From positions 1-14,810 of the forward strand of contig DAOVJF010000014.1 in the NCBI GenBank assembly GCA_030673355.1: a stretch of 14,810 bases of DNA, read 5' to 3'. The position numbers were made by a program, and so were the translations under genes. This document shows positions 6,582-13,966 of this stretch, piece after piece. Origin of the DNA: Planctomycetota bacterium (lineage in GTDB: Bacteria > JAJVIF01 > JAPKYR01). Position 1 is the first letter of the stretch. Each line of letters begins with the position of its first letter. The notes beneath the pieces were generated by a model. It did not search any database. It was not told the origin of the DNA and worked only from the letters and a program-made list of their open reading frames with translations.

Positions 6582-7349
6582 ATGACATACTTCTGGCTCA
6601 TAACGATCCTGATTGTCCTGATCCTGATCGCGATCGATCCACGCAGTTTTGGGTCATGGAACCGGAAATGGTACGACTTTGGGATCTTTGGCTATTTGCG
6701 TTCTGTCAGTGATATCGAAATCAGGAGCGAGTACAGGAGAAATGACTGCCAGCATATACCGTATGTTCACCGTGGTGAAATTCCCGAGTTCCCCGATCCG
6801 ATACTCGACCGTTTGATATACGAAGACTGCCTGGATGAGGCCAATTTCTACCGGATGAAACAGCTCCGGGCAGCACGTGATCGTAAGGACAAGGCAGGTG
6901 TGAAATCGTACGAAGTGTATAAATTACGCATCACGGCCAGAAGGATCGAACTTGAGGAAATCCGCCGAAGAACAATGAAAGCCGAATATGAGAAAAATAA
7001 GCACAAATTTAAAATTTCAGCAAGGAACCCGACCGATCCAATGGCGCTGCCTGATGAACTCATTGAGAATAAGGAAATTCGAGAGAGGGTTCGGTCGGGA
7101 TATCTTGAAATTGAACGGAAAGGAATTCTCAAACCGTCGGTAAAACAGGGATCTGGACTTGAACCGACAATGGTCTGCGATCGGGATCAGGGGGAAGAGA
7201 CTGGGATTGCGGATAAATCCGGTTCAAACGATCCTTCCCCGGCATTTAATCAGGAGAAAGTTGAATCTGAATCTCTAGAAGTTGCGGGAAAAGATACACA
7301 GGAAGCCGGGCAGGACGAGGATACTTTCGAGGACTTGATATCCATCTAG
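6582..7349 (+). CDS. membrane-anchored charged protein of unknown function
   Basis: A 255-residue protein with one N-terminal transmembrane helix (about 3-19), a conserved-looking middle (about 60-165) rich in charged residues with a helical, coiled-coil-like stretch (LRAARDRKDKAG to KAEYEKNKHK), and a low-complexity acidic tail from about 195 that ends DEDTFEDLISI. With a short N-terminal anchor and few positive residues before it, the bulk is probably cytosolic. It starts 30 bp after the pilin-like gene, so the two may be cotranscribed. No family is recognised. The next gene is convergent, 37 bp away. Confidence 0.65.
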   Translation: MTYFWLITILIVLILIAIDPRSFGSWNRKWYDFGIFGYLRSVSDIEIRSEYRRNDCQHIPYVHRGEIPEFPDPILDRLIYEDCLDEANFYRMKQLRAARDRKDKAGVKSYEVYKLRITARRIELEEIRRRTMKAEYEKNKHKFKISARNPTDPMALPDELIENKEIRERVRSGYLEIERKGILKPSVKQGSGLEPTMVCDRDQGEETGIADKSGSNDPSPAFNQEKVESESLEVAGKDTQEAGQDEDTFEDLISI

Positions 7350-7386
7350 GTTCAGTCAAATAATTAACTCATAGGGTAGTAATGAG

Positions 7387-8550
7387 TCAAGCCTTCCTGG
7401 ATGCGACCCCGTCTGATTCCCTGGTCGGGCCGCCCCAGTACTGCGTGCTTTTCAAAGTTTCCCTGAGTAAATTCTCTGTGATGTAATGTTCAATTGGCGG
7501 TCTCATACCAATCCTGGACATGAGTTCATTGATTTCATCCTCATTGGCAGGATAAACGCGGCCTGCCGGGCATGCAAACCCGAACTTTGTGGCGAGGTAA
7601 TCCGAGAGCCAGATTATGGCTGCCAGGTTATTGAACGGTTCCAGCATCGGGCTGTGGTGCCTGCCAATCGCCAGTGAAATAATCTCAGGTAACCCCCACG
7701 CCTTAATAAAGACTTCGCCGACAACCTGGTGGTTGTAACCAAATTCATCAAATTCAACATCGATTAAAGGAGTGAGATTTTCACTGGATTTATGGACGGC
7801 GCTCTTGAGTTTCCTGCGATCGGTCATAAGCATGATCAGAAGGCCGATATCATGAAGAAGCCCGGCTGTAGCAGCAACGTCCGGCTCAACCTTCCGTACT
7901 GAACGCGCAAGGTGCCGTGAAAAAATGCTGACGGCTGCCGCGTGCCGCCATATTACTTTCGGCCCCATCCAGTTATTCCCGACTAAGGTTGTACCACGGC
8001 CGAGTGAGTCCTCAATTACAAGTGACCGTCCGGTGTCAATCCCGAGAAGGGTAATAGCATGCTGCAGGCTTGTTACACTGGCATCGATCCCGAACAGGCT
8101 TGAGTTTACCCATCTTAGCAGACGTGCGGCGGTCGACTGGTCCCGTTCGATTGTTTTCGCGATTTCCTTCGATCCGGTTCCCGGTCTCGACAGAATGGAC
8201 AGCACGTCCAGGGCAACACTTGGAAGTCTTGGAAGAGCTTGTATCAGGTTGTAAAGAGATTTGATAGTTTCATCGGGAATATCATCAAGCACGTGATATG
8301 ATGAATAAATACTGATCTCGATACATTCAACATCCTGAATGGTTTCTTCAGCTTCTTCCGATTCTTCTTCTATGATTTCCTGAGATTCGATGACAGGATC
8401 GACATTTTGCAGGAGCGTAATGTCAGGTGGCTCGTCATCTTCGTCTTTTTTAACATTAATATCGTTGGCACGGCTTTTAATGGGATTCCAAGCCAGCAGT
8501 AAAAATCCGACCGCGAGGATCGTGAGTATTACCATTACAATGAAAGTCAT
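7387..8550 (-). CDS. membrane-anchored HDOD-domain signalling protein
   Basis: A 387-residue protein. Residues 2-20 form a transmembrane helix; about 30-75 is an acidic, Glu-rich linker; about 90-300 is an HDOD domain (IQALPRLPSVALDVLSILSRP at its start, GLLHDIGLLIM in the middle). HDOD proteins usually act as signalling scaffolds rather than enzymes. Here the HD-type metal-binding set looks complete: a His in IWRHAA, the HD of LLHDIG, the His of GYNHQVVGE, the double His of GRHHSP and the Asp of WLSDYLA, so activity cannot be excluded. The start at 8550 is chosen because AGGA lies 7 nt upstream and the protein then begins directly with its membrane helix; longer readings (ATG 8622, TTG 8631) lack a clear ribosome site. 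It converges with the preceding gene and diverges from the arsR-like gene. Confidence 0.85.
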   Translation of the reverse strand: MTFIVMVILTILAVGFLLLAWNPIKSRANDINVKKDEDDEPPDITLLQNVDPVIESQEIIEEESEEAEETIQDVECIEISIYSSYHVLDDIPDETIKSLYNLIQALPRLPSVALDVLSILSRPGTGSKEIAKTIERDQSTAARLLRWVNSSLFGIDASVTSLQHAITLLGIDTGRSLVIEDSLGRGTTLVGNNWMGPKVIWRHAAAVSIFSRHLARSVRKVEPDVAATAGLLHDIGLLIMLMTDRRKLKSAVHKSSENLTPLIDVEFDEFGYNHQVVGEVFIKAWGLPEIISLAIGRHHSPMLEPFNNLAAIIWLSDYLATKFGFACPAGRVYPANEDEINELMSRIGMRPPIEHYITENLLRETLKSTQYWGGPTRESDGVASRKA

Positions 8551-8958
8551 ATATTCAAATCCTAAACGTACTACATCATTAGTATCGCGTCGATGTTCAG
8601 CAGTTAAAACAATAAATTGCATGATTTTCAACTAATGATTCGTTTTTGGTCAAAGTATGGGAAACAGAAAGGAATAAATACGCATTTACTTACTTATTAA
8701 TCTATTCACATTTAATAATAGTTTAACTGTTAGAGCCGGGTATATTCAGGGGCTGATGGAGTAAGTAAAACCAATGACAGTAAGCATATTAACTATTTAA
8801 GGACGGGTATAACATATACGGATGCGATTTTGAATAACAATTCATGTTGTAATATGTAATAATCAAATCTTGTGAAATAATTCGCATAGATATTGACCCT
8901 GATTATCACATCCACTATACTACGGATATAGATACATCAATTTGCCACTGGAGACATC
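8551..8958. other. divergent intergenic region between HDOD and ArsR-like genes
   Basis: About 400 AT-rich bases with no credible gene. The right end carries the ArsR-gene promoter (8893-8921). A possible minus-strand -35 element, TTGACC, lies at 8653-8648 but has no good -10 partner. Confidence 0.55.
8893..8931 (+). promoter_or_regulatory. sigma-70-type promoter with overlapping operator-like repeat
   Basis: TTGACC (8893-8898) and TATACT (8916-8921) are separated by exactly 17 nt. CTATA (8915-8919) and TATAG (8927-8931) form an inverted repeat that covers the -10 box and start region. This is the placement expected for an autoregulated ArsR-type repressor; that link is inferred. Confidence 0.7.
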
Positions 8959-9330
8959 ATGGAAGTTATCTATTCATCGGTAAAAGATATTGAAAGGCTT
9001 TACAAGGGACTGGCTGATGAAAACCGCATGAAGATCCTGTTCCTTCTTGATGAACTAAGTGAAGCATGCGTTCGCGACATTCAGCAGGTTCTCAGGATTC
9101 CCCAACCTACAGTTAGCCGTCACTTGGGTCTTCTCAAAAGAATGGGTCTGGTTGACAACCACAGGAGAGGTAAGTGGAATTACTACTATGTAATTAAGAA
9201 GCAGCCTGAAATTGTAAAACAACTCATTCACAGTCTCACAAACCTGGATTCCTGCCGTAAGATTTTCAGGCACGAACTACAGCCCCAAATGGACAAGTTA
9301 CTGCCCAGACCCAAAATTCGTCGCGGTTGA
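8959..9330 (+). CDS. ArsR-family winged-helix transcriptional regulator
   Basis: A 123-residue dimeric DNA-binding repressor type. Residues about 14-85 form the winged helix: GLADENRMKILFLL (first helices), VRDIQQVLRIPQPTVSRHLGLLKRMGLV (helix-turn-helix), then the wing RRGKWNYYYVI. The metal-binding ELCVC motif of ArsR/SmtB is not kept: it reads EACVRD, with a single Cys, so metal sensing through that site is unlikely. One more Cys lies in the C-terminal helix (DSCRKIF). GGAG lies 5 nt before the ATG. It has its own promoter with an operator-like repeat and a terminator, so it is probably a single autoregulated gene. The secreted glycosidase gene follows 163 bp later and could be a target; that is a guess. 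Confidence 0.9.
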   Translation: MEVIYSSVKDIERLYKGLADENRMKILFLLDELSEACVRDIQQVLRIPQPTVSRHLGLLKRMGLVDNHRRGKWNYYYVIKKQPEIVKQLIHSLTNLDSCRKIFRHELQPQMDKLLPRPKIRRG

Positions 9331-9355
9331 CTGTAAATAAGCTTCAAACATCAAA

Positions 9356-9391
9356 GCCAGGGCCCCGTTATACCTGGCAGGGGTTTTTTTT
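9356..9391 (+). terminator. intrinsic terminator after the ArsR-like gene
   Basis: GCCAGG (9356-9361) pairs with CCTGGC (9373-9378), and GCCCC can alternatively pair with the GGGG next to the run of eight Ts (9384-9391). The first stem ends five bases before the Ts, so the exact terminating fold is unclear. Confidence 0.6.
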
Positions 9392-9493
9392 ATTCAAACT
9401 CTTATATAACAGGACATCCCGGCCAGACCCCCATCTGCGGTTGTAATGGTAGGTTAGTATGGTTTTTAGTGCTAATATCTGGCAAGATACGTC

Positions 9494-10711
9494 ATGATCC
9501 ATATGTATCAAAAACGGTATCAATTGTATTTTTTATTCCTCCTGCTGATTATCAGCACCCACAAATCTCCAGCGGTCTCGCAGGACATTCTCACAACTGA
9601 ACGCATTCACCCGAATATCGACTATGTAAAATACCAGGTGGATTCTTCAGGTGAATCGGTTGCTGTCCATATGGTCCTTGTTGAAGCGGACGCAATTCGT
9701 GACGGAGTGCTCATAATTGAGCCTGTCCCGGGTGGTGAAACTGTCGGGCAATGCGCGACACCATCATCGAGCGGACGTCGGACCGGTGCTGTCGCAGCGA
9801 TCAATGGGCCCTATTTTGCGTCCGCGGGTGGGCGAATATACCCTCTCGGTTTCATGATTCTTGATGGATTCCTGGCCCAGCTTGGAAATCTTTACCGCCC
9901 GCTGGTCGGATTCGATCGGGAAGGAAATTTTCAAATTGAGGTTGCGCATCCAAGGGCGTTTGTCACGAGTGAATCATATTTCGATCCTGTCTGGCTGTGG
10001 GGGGTCAACACACCATGCGGCTCTGATATGGTGACGATGTACGATCGCGATTGGGGAATATCGGTGAACCCACAGGGGGGCACGGTTGTTTCAATCGGTC
10101 CGTTGGTAAGCGGTGAGTCCGATATAACCTATTCAGGATCTGGAATCCCGGACCGTGAAGAATGGTCTGGTGTAGTTACAGATATTTCAACGACGGATTC
10201 GCTTGAAATACCCGAAAATGGGTATGCCCTTGTGTTCCATGGGCGGTCGGAAAGCTTCGTTGAAAGATATCAACCGGGAATGAAAACAGCCGTTTATACC
10301 CATGATCTTCCATCCGGTTGGGAAGAAATGTACTGGGTTGTGATGCTTGGCCCATGGTTCATTCATGATGGGCATTTCCGGGATTACTCATCGGAGACGA
10401 GTTACGGAAGCGATATAAACGGTCGGGCAGGTAGAAGCGTGATCGGTTTGACCTGGAATGATGAAATCTTCTTTGCAGTTACCAGAGGAGCGGGATTAAA
10501 TGTGATGGAAACGGCTGATGTCCTGATTGACTGCAATGTCAGGGAAGCGGTTATGTGCGATTCGGGAGGATCGTCGGGCCTTTGGGTGGATGGGATCGGA
10601 GCGATAGGCAGCCCGAGAGCGGTCCCGATTTCATTTATTGTCAGGCAAGCTTCAGAATCTGAAAATCGTGAATCAGGCATCAATATCTGGGTTGATACGC
10701 TTATACGATAA
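9494..10711 (+). CDS. secreted phosphodiester glycosidase (NAGPA) family protein
   Basis: A 405-residue exported protein. Residues about 8-29 are a signal peptide (YQLYFLFLLLIIS, then SPAVSQ as a likely cleavage region). The remainder matches the NAGPA domain first defined in the mammalian uncovering enzyme that removes N-acetylglucosamine from phosphodiesters: an AAINGPYFA motif (Ile103 to Phe108), a GRSVIGLTWNDEIFFAVTRG segment (family pattern RTAVG...) and the C-terminal CDSGGSSGLW loop (Asp356) followed by SPRAVPISFIV. In bacteria the substrates are mostly unknown; envelope or extracellular phosphoglycan phosphodiesters are the usual guess. The common DGGGSS loop reads DSGGSS here. No strong Shine-Dalgarno sequence is seen; ATG 9503 is an alternative start. 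Upstream is the ArsR-like gene, downstream is repeat DNA. Confidence 0.85.
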   Translation: MIHMYQKRYQLYFLFLLLIISTHKSPAVSQDILTTERIHPNIDYVKYQVDSSGESVAVHMVLVEADAIRDGVLIIEPVPGGETVGQCATPSSSGRRTGAVAAINGPYFASAGGRIYPLGFMILDGFLAQLGNLYRPLVGFDREGNFQIEVAHPRAFVTSESYFDPVWLWGVNTPCGSDMVTMYDRDWGISVNPQGGTVVSIGPLVSGESDITYSGSGIPDREEWSGVVTDISTTDSLEIPENGYALVFHGRSESFVERYQPGMKTAVYTHDLPSGWEEMYWVVMLGPWFIHDGHFRDYSSETSYGSDINGRAGRSVIGLTWNDEIFFAVTRGAGLNVMETADVLIDCNVREAVMCDSGGSSGLWVDGIGAIGSPRAVPISFIVRQASESENRESGINIWVDTLIR

Positions 10712-10724
10712 TACTTGACCAAAG

Positions 10725-10810
10725 AAACGGGTGGCGTCGATAAGCTGAGTGAGACAGTTACACTCGCGCACCTTGAAAATCTTCGGGTCGAAGGGCTTGT
10801 CGATGCATAT
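10725..10810. repeat. structured repeat module, copy 2
   Basis: Stem 10734-10745 with 10795-10806 pairs at all 12 positions (two wobbles); GAGTG (10747-10751) pairs with CACTC (10761-10765). About 85% identical to 1979-2065. Confidence 0.6.
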
Positions 10811-10824
10811 TAAGATTCTAGATC

Positions 10825-10864
10825 GGGGACACCTCTTTTCGCCCGTCGAAAAGCAGGTGTCCCC
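10825..10864. repeat. long GGGGACA hairpin, copy 2
   Basis: Base-for-base identical to 904-943: a 17-bp stem with one bulge and a CCCGT loop. It lies in 49 bp of perfect identity (10821-10869 against 900-948). Confidence 0.8.
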
Positions 10865-11047
10865 CTAAAGTTAAATTTGTCTAATCAATTTTTCCTTAAC
10901 AGGATTGGTGTCAGAACTCGCTTCACAAGGGCCGTCGAGGGTCGAAAATCACCCTGCGGATGTTTAATAAAACCACCAAACAAAAATCAACTTGAAGATT
11001 TCACGAAAAAATGGTATATAAATTGCAGTAGATCAAATAGGCTACTA

Positions 11048-11114
11048 CGGGTTACCGGCTCCGAAGGGCGATTTGGTGTCGACCAGTTGAAGGGTAGGTG
11101 ACCCGCTTTTTTTT
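11048..11114 (+). ncRNA. candidate three-way-junction RNA with terminator tail
   Basis: CGGGTTACC (11048-11056) pairs with GGTGACCCG (11097-11105), nine pairs with one wobble. Inside lie two small hairpins: GCTC/GGGC around CGAA (11058-11069) and TGGT/ACCA around GTCG (11074-11085). After one C come eight Ts (11107-11114). It can serve as an intrinsic terminator; the organised interior suggests a small RNA or a leader attenuator 98 bp before the phosphodiesterase gene. It matches no riboswitch class I know. Confidence 0.5.
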
Positions 11115-11211
11115 AGGTTTTTTTAGTGCCAGGGTCTTTGCCCTCACTGGTTCAGGAAACCCAGGTTGATTTAATCCGATTATGCGAGTACGATGATCAT
11201 CTCACTTTACG

Positions 11212-13134
11212 ATGAGCTTTCTCGATAAAATTAAATCGCTGGTAACAGGCAGGAAAACCGCCAGGAATCGTATTGTTGTCCTCGGCGCCGACGGAATGGA
11301 TCCGCGTATCTTTGAGAAACTTCTCAGGGACGGCCGGATGCCTAACATGAAATCGATTCTCGAACGCGGCGGTTATTCCCCTTTGAAGACCACCATCCCG
11401 GCCGAAAGCCCTGTAGCCTGGTCTTCGTTTGCGACCGGCATGAATCCCGGGAAACATGGGATTTTCGATTTCCTGACCAGGAACGCTAAAGACTACTCAC
11501 CCGCGATCGCCCCGGTAAGCGTCAAAATGAAAAAGCTGGGGAAACCGGAGCCGATATGTAACAGGGCCGGGACAAGTTTCTGGAAACGCCTTGGCGATGC
11601 TGGATTCCGATCCGCGATCATCCGGGTTCCTGTCACATTTCCCCCCGAAAAATTCAACGGGCGGATGTTGTCCGGGCTTGGCGTGCCAGACCTTCGCGGT
11701 ACATGGGGTACGAGCGTTCTCTACAAGGAAGGGGAAGAATCCGTTAATCACACCGAAATGGGCGGCGTCGAGATCGAACTTGTACGCGGTGAGGATGGGA
11801 GTTTCGAAACTGAAATTACAGGGCCGAAACGCGCGAATTCGACTGTGCCCTTGAAAATATCGATCCATGACAGCCGCGCGAATCTCGAATGGCAGGATAA
11901 TTCGGCACGCCTCGCGCCGGGAGATTGGTCGGACTGGGTGCCGATTTATTTCGAGGTGACAATTGGTCCCCTGACTTTGCGTCCGAAGGGAATAATGAGA
12001 TTTTTCCTTCACTCAATCGATCCGGTAAAACTTTACCTCGGCGCGATTTCAATGGACCCGAAAGACCCCATGTATCCGGTCACCCATCCCGCAGCGTGGT
12101 CGAAAGAACTCGCAGGAGAATACGGAAATTTCTGCACCCTCGGCTGGATGGAGGACACCTGGGGCCTGAATGAAAACCGAATCGATGAGGCGGGATTCAT
12201 AGAGGAAGCGGAGAATTTCACATCGCAGCTTGAGGAGATGGTGCTTGGGATTATCGAGGGTAAAGAGGATGACCTGGTTGTCGCCGTATTCGAAGCGACC
12301 GACCGTAACCAGCATATGTTCTGGCGTTGCATCGACCATGGGCATCCCGCATGGGACGAAGCGGAATCGAAACGGTGGGGCGACACGATCGACAGGACGT
12401 ATGAACGTTTCGATGAGACTGTCGGCAAGGTCGCATCACGATTGGATGACGACACTATCCTCATGGTTATGAGCGACCATGGATTTAATTCATTCCGCCG
12501 TGCCGTCAATATTAATACCTGGCTCAGGAATGAAGGATTTCTGGTTGCGGACCCGGACGCATGTCGCGACGATCTCAGCCTGAAGGATCTCCAGCACGGG
12601 GGTGCATTCTGGCCCGGTGTCGACTGGAGTAAAACACGGGCTTACTCGATGGGCCTCGGGAAAATCTACGTCAATCTTCGCGGACGGGAATCGCAGGGGA
12701 TCGTGGACCTGGGTCGGGAGTACGAGGAACTCCGGGATGAGTTAATCGGTAAATTCTCGAAGCTGACCGATCCACAATCTGGCAAACCGGTAGTCAGCGT
12801 AATGCACAAAGCGGACAGGATTTTTTCGGGTCCGATGGTCCCCCACGCCGGGGATTTAATTGTTGGTTTCAACATTGGATATCGAGTTAGCTGGCAGACC
12901 GCTCTCGGGGGATTTCCAGCGGAGGTTATCGAGGACAATAAGAAAAAATGGTCGGCCGATCACTGTTCGGTAAATTCAGATTTCGCGAGCGGTGTTTTAT
13001 TGACAACCGAGAAATACGACGCGTTTTCAGAGGGGAGAAGTCCAAACATCATGGATCTCGCCCCGACGATAATGCGTCACATGGATGTCGACATCCCCGA
13101 CGACATAGATGGAGTACCCCTGCAGGAGAAGTGA
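11212..13134 (+). CDS. AlkP-superfamily type I phosphodiesterase / nucleotide pyrophosphatase family protein
   Basis: A 640-residue metal-dependent hydrolase of the alkaline phosphatase superfamily. Motifs in order: VVLGADGMDP with metal-ligand Asp27; TTIPAESPVAWSSFATG with a likely nucleophile Ser66 or a neighbouring residue of that loop; GKHGIFDF; AVFEATDRNQHMFWRCIDH supplying Asp and His ligands; MVMSDHGFNSF with Asp422 and His423; SADHCSVNSD near the end; and the closing MDLAPTIMRHMDVDIP...IDGVPL typical of the family. No signal peptide or membrane helix, so it is probably cytosolic, unlike most alkaline phosphatases. Substrate unknown; relatives cleave phosphodiesters of nucleotides or lipids. 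The start is fixed by an in-frame stop at 11194-11196; no good Shine-Dalgarno sequence is seen. A structured leader lies upstream (11048-11148). The next gene is more than 350 bp away. Confidence 0.85.
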   Translation: MSFLDKIKSLVTGRKTARNRIVVLGADGMDPRIFEKLLRDGRMPNMKSILERGGYSPLKTTIPAESPVAWSSFATGMNPGKHGIFDFLTRNAKDYSPAIAPVSVKMKKLGKPEPICNRAGTSFWKRLGDAGFRSAIIRVPVTFPPEKFNGRMLSGLGVPDLRGTWGTSVLYKEGEESVNHTEMGGVEIELVRGEDGSFETEITGPKRANSTVPLKISIHDSRANLEWQDNSARLAPGDWSDWVPIYFEVTIGPLTLRPKGIMRFFLHSIDPVKLYLGAISMDPKDPMYPVTHPAAWSKELAGEYGNFCTLGWMEDTWGLNENRIDEAGFIEEAENFTSQLEEMVLGIIEGKEDDLVVAVFEATDRNQHMFWRCIDHGHPAWDEAESKRWGDTIDRTYERFDETVGKVASRLDDDTILMVMSDHGFNSFRRAVNINTWLRNEGFLVADPDACRDDLSLKDLQHGGAFWPGVDWSKTRAYSMGLGKIYVNLRGRESQGIVDLGREYEELRDELIGKFSKLTDPQSGKPVVSVMHKADRIFSGPMVPHAGDLIVGFNIGYRVSWQTALGGFPAEVIEDNKKKWSADHCSVNSDFASGVLLTTEKYDAFSEGRSPNIMDLAPTIMRHMDVDIPDDIDGVPLQEK

Positions 13135-13158
13135 CCCCTACAATTTATTAAAATCCTG

Positions 13159-13204
13159 ATTATGGGAAGCCGAAGCTCCGTATTATGGGAGGCTGAAGCT
13201 CCGT
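13159..13204. repeat. tandem 23-bp repeat, two copies
   Basis: ATTATGGGAAGCCGAAGCT followed by CCGT (13159-13181) is repeated at 13182-13204 with two changes. Each unit contains a short GGAG...CTCC-type inverted repeat. Confidence 0.75.
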
Positions 13205-13380
13205 CTGAGCCAGATAATGATGCTGCGCCAGTACTTGTTTAAAGAAAAAATTTTTCCCCGGGTGCCGTTCACAAGCGACCCCCAACACGGCCCACTCTTA
13301 GTTTGACACGCAGAGCTTGTGGACGAACGATAATCCCCCAATCCCTGTGAGTAGCCATCACAAGCCGAAGCATTTTTCCC

Positions 13381-13400
13381 GCCATAGCTTTAGCGAAGGC
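13381..13400. repeat. REP-like imperfect palindrome
   Basis: GCCATAGCTTTAGCGAAGGC reads as an imperfect inverted repeat (GCC...GGC outer arms, GCTTTAGC centre). Similar AGCTTTAGCGAAGGC sequences occur as dispersed repeats in many environmental bacterial genomes, from general knowledge. Confidence 0.45.
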
Positions 13401-13409
13401 TTGTCGGCA

Positions 13410-13496
13410 TCCGCAACCGACATTCAGATAGACAGGCTGGTTTATGAGTTGTATGATCTGTCTGAGAAGGAGATAAAGATAGTGGAGGATCGATAA
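13410..13496 (+). pseudogene. 3' tail of an Eco57I/TaqI-type DNA methyltransferase gene, relic 1
   Basis: The frame ending at TAA 13494-13496 reads SATDIQIDRLVYELYDLS then EKEIKIVEDR. This is the very C-terminus of Eco57I-type restriction-modification methyltransferases, whose usual ending is TDRQIDALVYELYGLTEEE. The rest of the gene is absent: upstream is REP-like DNA. The stop overlaps the PIN gene's ATG (TAATG), and the PIN gene's GGAGG ribosome site (13484-13488) lies within the relic's last codons. Bases 13416-13459 match 14301-14344 at 42 of 44 positions. Confidence 0.75.
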
Positions 13497-13966
13497 TGAA
13501 GAAGAACAGGATATATGCTGACACTTCAATATATGGAGGGGTGTTTGATGACGAGTTTACGGGAGTAACCAGGAAATTTTTCGATGAAGTCCGTAAAGGG
13601 CGACATATTCTGGTTGTCTCAGAAATAGTGCTGCAGGAACTTGAGCTTGCGCCATTAAAGATCAGACAATTCTATGCCGACCTTCCTGCCCGGAGCGTTG
13701 AATCGATCGATTTCAATGATGAAATGGCCGATCTAAGGGACGCGTACATAGCAGCAAAAGTTGTTTCGAAAAGATTCAGAGATGATGCCGCTCATGTCGC
13801 AGCAGTCACAGTTGCCAAAGCTGACCTTATCATTTCCTGGAACTTCAGACATCTGGTAAAATGGGAGAGAATAAGAGCGTTTAACGCCGTGAACCTTAGA
13901 CTTGGTTATCCGATTATGACTATTTTAAGCCCTCTGGAGGTGATATCGTATGAAGAAGGACTTTGA
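13496..13966 (+). CDS. PIN-domain protein, probable VapC-like toxin
   Basis: A 156-residue PIN-fold protein; most such small proteins are Mg-dependent RNases and toxins of type II toxin-antitoxin modules. The N-terminal strand YADTSIYGG carries Asp9; LQELELAP carries Glu48; RDDAAHVAAVTVAKADLIISWNFRHLV carries Asp96/Asp97, Asp110 and the WN..H signature after the last strand. The acidic active-site set looks intact. GGAGG lies 7 nt before the ATG, inside the preceding methyltransferase relic, and the ATG overlaps that relic's stop. The next gene begins 17 bp before this one ends and has its own strong ribosome site, so toxin precedes antitoxin. Toxicity is inferred from family and context. Confidence 0.85.
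   Translation: MKKNRIYADTSIYGGVFDDEFTGVTRKFFDEVRKGRHILVVSEIVLQELELAPLKIRQFYADLPARSVESIDFNDEMADLRDAYIAAKVVSKRFRDDAAHVAAVTVAKADLIISWNFRHLVKWERIRAFNAVNLRLGYPIMTILSPLEVISYEEGL

Larger units (their letters stand above)
10725..10909. repeat. MITE-like element, copy C (composite of both modules)
   Basis: Carries the structured module (10725-10810) directly followed by the 49-bp hairpin block (10821-10869) and a right end TTAACAGGATTGGT (10896-10909). The left terminal repeat seen in copies A and B is not recognisable; the element abuts the stop codon of the preceding gene. The combination suggests that A and B are deletion derivatives of a C-like parent, or that C is a fusion. Confidence 0.6.
10712..11211. 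other. gene-free region with composite repeat and structured RNA-like element
   Basis: No credible gene. A short open frame at 10877-11101 crosses the repeat end and the RNA-like structure and has no ribosome site, so I treat it as chance. The region holds MITE-like copy C (10725-10909), the three-way-junction structure (11048-11114) and a small hairpin (AGTG/CACT with AGGG/CCCT, 11125-11148) in the leader of the phosphodiesterase gene. Confidence 0.65.
13135..13409. other. gene-free spacer with short palindromic repeats
   Basis: Holds the 23-bp tandem repeat (13159-13204) and a REP-like imperfect palindrome (13381-13400). I see no supported gene on either strand; a minus-strand open frame at 13269-13529 runs over the methyltransferase relic and the PIN start and looks like chance. 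Confidence 0.5.

Noticed and set aside
7367..7387. Short inverted repeat ACTCAT/ATGAGT between convergent genes, as a terminator
   Set aside because: Only six AT-rich pairs and no T run on either strand.
8551..8631. 27-residue extension of the HDOD protein
   Set aside because: The shorter start at 8550 has an AGGA site and puts the membrane helix at the N-terminus.
10877..11101. A 74-residue open frame on the plus strand
   Set aside because: It starts inside the repeat element, crosses the structured RNA-like region, has no ribosome site and no recognisable protein pattern.
11041..11106. c-di-GMP-I (GEMM) riboswitch, suggested by GGGTTACCG
   Set aside because: The conserved upstream parts of that class (GGGCAAACC and ACGCAAAGCC-type elements) are missing, and the stem partners differ.
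13269..13529. A minus-strand open frame of 86 residues
   Set aside because: It overlaps the methyltransferase relic and the start of the PIN gene on the other strand and shows no family pattern or ribosome site.
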